NCBI RefSeq assembly: GCF_000718165.1
Contig: NZ_JOEY01000057.1
Coordinates: forward strand, 1 to 64,000
Source of the DNA: Streptomyces fulvoviolaceus
Lineage (GTDB): Bacteria; Actinomycetota; Actinomycetes; Streptomycetales; Streptomycetaceae
Length of the DNA stretch: 64,000 nucleotides
Direction of reading: 5' to 3'
The stretch's first letter is position 1. Each line of letters opens with the position of its first letter. The notes beneath the pieces are model-generated. The model was not told where the DNA came from. It worked only from the letters and a program-made list of their open reading frames with translations, and did not search any database. The translations under genes were made by a program, and so were the position numbers. Of this stretch, positions 63,959 to 64,000 are shown one piece after another.

Positions 63959-64000
63959 CGATGGGCACTTCCGCCTCCGAAAACAGCGGGCACACCACTG

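Overview
The window is high-GC DNA from a Streptomyces or close relative. The signs are strong third-position G/C bias, frequent GTG and TTG starts, Tat and lipoprotein signals, and a repeated intergenic element typical of these chromosomes. From what I remember of S. coelicolor, the order cimA, urease-like genes, ilvE, leuB, proline catabolism, serA, ilvC, ilvN, ilvB matches its core chromosome. That is recollection, not a search result.

Layout. (1) 0.1-5.2 kb: a Gly-rich membrane protein, a secreted family 3 glycosidase and a small lipoprotein. (2) 5.2-18.9 kb: cimA behind a likely attenuator, two secreted beta-propeller paralogues, a four-gene operon (ureAB-ureC-agmatine deiminase-TetR) divergent from an NCS1 permease, then ilvE and leuB. 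(3) 19-25.4 kb: a Tat-exported phosphatase, a 43-residue gene, a LysR regulator divergent from a reductase, and a reductase fused to the C-terminal half of an alpha/beta hydrolase. (4) 25.4-29.4 kb: pruA and putB with a divergent PucR-type regulator. (5) 29.5-33 kb: an accessory islet with IS5-type and recombinase-like remnants, an rRNA-type methyltransferase, a Vat-like acetyltransferase, and a HAD hydrolase flanked by twin palindromes. (6) 33-38 kb: a Zur-box-controlled peptide/nickel-type ABC importer with a fused permease. (7) 38-55.7 kb: an eleven-gene leftward biosynthetic operon controlled from a compact divergent region that also holds a 48-residue secreted peptide gene and an HTH-TPR regulator. 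(8) 55.7-58.3 kb: a TetR/MFS efflux pair and tandem repeats. (9) 58.3-64 kb: serA, ilvC, ilvN and ilvB, with a clear ilvB leader peptide and attenuator.

How the genes work together. Regions 2 and 9 make isoleucine, valine, leucine and serine: cimA feeds 2-oxobutyrate formation, ilvBN, ilvC and ilvE form the branched-chain amino acids, and leuB acts in the leucine branch. Two attenuators probably tie cimA and ilvBNC to charged-tRNA supply. Region 4 oxidises proline to glutamate.

The most novel part is region 7. It holds a minimal dipeptide NRPS line (A-T-C, a free-standing A, and T-TE with a Cys in place of the usual Ser). Alongside are a formyltransferase, two flavoproteins, a NUDIX protein, two exporters, a PurA-like enzyme and a malic enzyme. 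The peptide and HTH-TPR regulator beside it resemble a peptide quorum-sensing switch. The second most interesting part is the urease-like operon joined to agmatine deiminase, which may form a route for a substituted urea.
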